Assembly (NCBI GenBank): GCA_023424785.1
Contig: JAFADP010000130.1
Location: 1 to 8,695, forward strand
Direction of reading: 5' to 3'
Origin: Bacillota bacterium
GTDB taxonomy: Bacteria; Bacillota; Clostridia; Clostridiales; Clostridiaceae
DNA length: 8,695 bases
Both the position numbers and the translations under genes were made by a program. Positions 6,610 through 8,695 of the stretch are shown here, piece after piece. Positions within the stretch are counted from its first letter, which is position 1. The number at the start of each line of letters is the position of its first letter. Under the pieces are notes generated by a model. That model was not told the origin of the DNA and ran no database searches. It was given only the letters and a program-made list of their open reading frames with translations.

Positions 6610-6644
6610 AAAGCTGATTTCTATATGTTTATATATCAAATTTT

Positions 6645-6875
6645 TTATTCATCATCTTCATCAAAAGAAGCTTCATATTGTGTTAAATCAGTTCTTCCAT
6701 TTTCATATAAATTTCTTATATGATCATATGCATCATACATATCTACACCTTTTATTGTAAAATCATAATTATTTCCACTTAAATATAATTCCTTTTCTTC
6801 ATTGTTATAATATGCAGTTTCCACTTTTGTAGAAATTAAAGTTCCATCTTCTGCATTTTTTAATAAAGCTACCAT
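6645..6875 (-). CDS. Small acidic hypothetical protein, 76 residues
   Basis: I do not recognise this protein. It is strongly acidic, ending in FDEDDE, and rich in Tyr and Asn. There is no signal peptide, membrane segment or cysteine. The pattern ALLKNAEDGTLISTKVET then AYYNNEEKELYLSGNNYDFTIKGVDMYDAYDHI suggests a small beta-rich fold with a helix near the C-terminus; this is an impression from the sequence only. It is supported as a gene by the ribosome binding site AGAGGT six bases before the ATG and by the terminator after it. It begins 93 bases after the DUF434-type gene ends. I see no clear terminator in that gap, so read-through from the upstream pair is possible. No convincing separate promoter is visible. 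Confidence 0.8.
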   Translation of the reverse strand: MVALLKNAEDGTLISTKVETAYYNNEEKELYLSGNNYDFTIKGVDMYDAYDHIRNLYENGRTDLTQYEASFDEDDE

Positions 6876-6968
6876 TATTTAACCTCTTTTCATTTATTAT
6901 TTTCTATATTCTATCATATATTTATTAAGTCATGCTAACTATTTATTACCAAATTCAATATCTAACCC

Positions 6969-7697
6969 TCATATTAAAATATTATTATCCATTGATAAAT
7001 CTATATATTTAAAATTAGTAATTCTTTTATTTATTATATCTCTACTTAGGTTAACCCAGCTAATACATTTATTTAATATAATTGCATCTGTACTTACTAC
7101 ATATTCTTTATTTTCAAGTTCTATATCTGCATTTTTAACTAAATTTACTTCTACTTCAAACTTATATTTATCTAATAACTGTAAAATTCTTTGTTTTAAT
7201 CTACCAGAATTTGATACTGGTGAATCTAGATAAAAAATAGCTTTTTTTATTTTTAGTTCATCTAGTTCTTTTCCTATTAAATCTATAGCTATATCTGTTT
7301 TATCTATTAAGCTGTATGTTCCATGTAATCCTGCAATATCACGGATTGTACCGTCCATTCCAAGTATTAATGTAGAATTTGATAATGCCACTTCTAGTGT
7401 TATTATTAAATTAAAACCGTCAATTTGTAGTATTTTTTCGTTTAATTTATTTTTAATTAATTTATTTTTTCGCATATTAATACATTTGCTTGTAGAAGTA
7501 GATCTAACTAAAGCTCCTCTTTGTCTTTTAGATAATCCATAATGATTTCCTACAAATACAATAGATTTATCAATGGCATATCCCCTTTCTAGAAGCATAC
7601 TTAAATCTTCTTGGCAATGCTTTAATATACTTACGGCCCTACTACTAAACTCTTTTTCATCACTTAAAACATATCCTCTTCTAACGCTTTTGCTCAT
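6969..7697 (-). CDS. DUF434-type conserved protein of unknown function (COG2454-like)
   Basis: This 242-residue protein resembles the DUF434 family as I remember it from bacteria and archaea, probably with a DUF5616-type C-terminal half. In order: a helical region with EDLSMLLERGYAI near 30-41; FVGNHYGLSKRQRGALVRS at about 48-66; DGFNLIITLEVAL from 93; GMDGTIRDIAGLHGTYS at 113-129; LDSPVSNSGRLK at 157-168; and STDAIILNK near 202-210. The conserved Asp, Asn and Arg motifs suggest a nucleic-acid or nucleotide-handling enzyme, but that is inference; no activity is established to my knowledge. No signal peptide, so cytoplasmic. I chose the ATG at 7697 because AGGTGG (7706-7711) lies eight bases upstream; the frame can extend to a TTG at 7721 with no such site. 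The gene overlaps the deacetylase upstream by 17 bases, so translation is probably coupled. Confidence 0.82.
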   Translation of the reverse strand: MSKSVRRGYVLSDEKEFSSRAVSILKHCQEDLSMLLERGYAIDKSIVFVGNHYGLSKRQRGALVRSTSTSKCINMRKNKLIKNKLNEKILQIDGFNLIITLEVALSNSTLILGMDGTIRDIAGLHGTYSLIDKTDIAIDLIGKELDELKIKKAIFYLDSPVSNSGRLKQRILQLLDKYKFEVEVNLVKNADIELENKEYVVSTDAIILNKCISWVNLSRDIINKRITNFKYIDLSMDNNILI

Positions 7698-8511
7698 AAA
7701 ACATTCCACCTGATATTTCAATTATTTTATTATCTTTATTAATCCAAACACTTATATTACTTTGGTTATAAATTTTATTTCCATCCTGTGATATTACTAA
7801 CTTTTTACATGCATTTAAATACTCTGCTACATTATAATTAGTTTCATACCATATATCTTTATCATTACTTATAATCTTAAAAATTTCTTCAATGAGGTCC
7901 CATAAGTTACTTCCATCAAGTTCATAACTATGTCCCCACAAGTAATATAACTTTGGTTCTTTAGATTTTATATTAATAAACTCTTTTGCAAGTTCTAGAC
8001 CTCCCTTTCTAAAATGACATGTTGGATGCCACTCTAGTAAATCTTTAGGCAAAGTAAAATCCTTTATATCATTTACTGTCCTAGCATATAAAATTCCAAT
8101 GGATTTTAATACTTCCTTTATTTCATTGTTATATGCTCCAAAAGGATAAGAAAATCCTGAAATTATATTATTAGTTTGCACTTCTAACTCTAATTTATCC
8201 TCCATTACTTCCTTATAAACCTCTTCAATAGTAAGATTTGTTAAACGTGGATGCGTTAATGTATGACATCCTACTTCCTTATTTTTATATAACTTTTTTA
8301 TTTCACACTTTGGAATATAAGCTCCATAATACCCCTCATTCTTTCCTTCTTTCACTTCATGCATTTTTCCTGAGTTTAAAAAGAATGTTCCCTTTAAATT
8401 ATATCTTTCTAGTAATTTAACTAACCTTCTATCAGAAGTTTTACCATCATCAAAACTCATTGTTACAGCTTTCATTTTTCCAAAAGGAAAACACACCTTA
8501 AAATTCTCCAT
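7681..8511 (-). CDS. Polysaccharide deacetylase family protein (NodB/CE4 type), apparently cytoplasmic
   Basis: This 276-residue product carries the NodB homology motifs in order: SFDDG at 19-23 (candidate catalytic base D21, metal ligand D22), HTLTHP at 83-88 (metal ligands H83 and H87), SYPFGAY at 121-127, and YLWGHSYEL at 190-198 with H194. CE4 enzymes remove N- or O-acetyl groups from chitin, peptidoglycan or related glycans. Unlike most exported members, this one starts directly into the fold (MENFKVCFPFGKMKAVTMSF) with no signal peptide, so it may act inside the cell or on a small soluble substrate. A C-terminal extension after about 230 ends in a short beta-like stretch (ISVWINKDNKIIEISGGMF). 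The start at 8511 is chosen because GGAGG (8518-8522) lies six bases before it; the ATG at 8517 directly abuts that site. It overlaps the DUF434-type gene by 17 bases. Confidence 0.9.
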   Translation of the reverse strand: MENFKVCFPFGKMKAVTMSFDDGKTSDRRLVKLLERYNLKGTFFLNSGKMHEVKEGKNEGYYGAYIPKCEIKKLYKNKEVGCHTLTHPRLTNLTIEEVYKEVMEDKLELEVQTNNIISGFSYPFGAYNNEIKEVLKSIGILYARTVNDIKDFTLPKDLLEWHPTCHFRKGGLELAKEFINIKSKEPKLYYLWGHSYELDGSNLWDLIEEIFKIISNDKDIWYETNYNVAEYLNACKKLVISQDGNKIYNQSNISVWINKDNKIIEISGGMFYEQKR

Positions 8512-8562
8512 ATCCATCCTCCAATAATAATTTTTTATTTATAATACTAAATAACCTAAAAA

Positions 8563-8608
8563 AATAAAATAACTAATACCTCTAAAATGAAGTATTAGTT
8601 ATTTTATT
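8563..8608 (-). terminator. Intrinsic terminator of the gene entering from the right edge
   Basis: Perfect 17-bp arms (8563-8579 and 8592-8608) flank a 12-base loop. In minus-strand sense the stem is followed by seven U (TTTATTTTTTTAGG). It lies 30 bases after the stop codon at 8639 and separates that gene from the deacetylase pair. On the plus strand the U tract is much poorer. Confidence 0.88.
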
Positions 8609-8638
8609 GCTACATTCCTCTTTTATATTATCTAACTA

Positions 8639-8695
8639 TTATTTTCTTGCACAATTAGAAGTTTGACCTTTTAATATTTCTAATGCATGCTTTAA
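8639..8695 (-). CDS. C-terminal end of an unidentified protein (partial)
   Basis: The last 18 codons of a minus-strand frame are visible, reading LKHALEILKGQTSNCARK and ending in TAA just before a strong terminator. The sequence looks like a normal helical protein end. Too little is present to name a family. One other frame is also open as far as about 8655, so this call rests on residue composition and distance to the terminator. Confidence 0.5.
   Translation of the reverse strand, partial: LKHALEILKGQTSNCARK

Noticed and set aside
8238..8420. Plus-strand open frame of 60 codons inside the deacetylase gene
   Set aside because: It overlaps the conserved HTLTHP-containing region in antisense and has no ribosome binding site or family resemblance.
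1..8695. CRISPR array, tRNA or rRNA genes
   Set aside because: No regularly spaced short repeats with unique spacers and no tRNA or rRNA signatures are visible on either strand; the only tandem repeats are within the Y_Y_Y coding region.

Overview
The window is very AT-rich, uses short intergenic gaps with strong purine-rich ribosome binding sites, and ends its genes with A/T-rich hairpin terminators. Every convincing gene lies on the minus strand. These traits and the protein families present (Gram-positive secreted amylases, CBM26 starch-binding modules, tandem triple-tyrosine domains) point to a low-GC Firmicute, most likely Clostridium in the broad sense. I cannot name the species.

Positions 1-5810 form a starch-utilisation locus. 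In transcription order (right to left) it starts with a complete secreted alpha-amylase (3417-5672) that has its own promoter, an operator resembling a CcpA catabolite-repression element (cre), and a strong terminator. Next comes a second transcription unit with a paralogous promoter and cre. It encodes a secreted non-catalytic protein with one CBM26-like module and six triple-tyrosine (Y_Y_Y) repeats (908-3079). A second amylase follows after 24 nt; its first 294 codons are visible before the left edge (1-883). The two amylases are paralogues, and so are the two promoter blocks. The simplest reading is that a promoter-amylase unit was duplicated and the CBM26/Y_Y_Y gene now sits between the promoter copy and the amylase copy. 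Both units are probably repressed when preferred sugars are available.

Positions 5811-6968 hold two small unrecognised genes (192 and 76 codons), each followed by its own hairpin terminator and apparently unrelated to starch use.

Positions 6969-8511 hold an overlapping gene pair: a NodB/CE4-type polysaccharide deacetylase homologue without a signal peptide, followed by a DUF434-type conserved protein of unknown function whose start lies inside the deacetylase gene. The extreme right edge contains a terminator and probably the last 18 codons of another minus-strand gene.

Several starts were set from ribosome binding sites, which shortens three of the longest open frames at their 5' ends: 3079 instead of 3097, 7697 instead of 7721 (a TTG), and 8511 instead of 8517.
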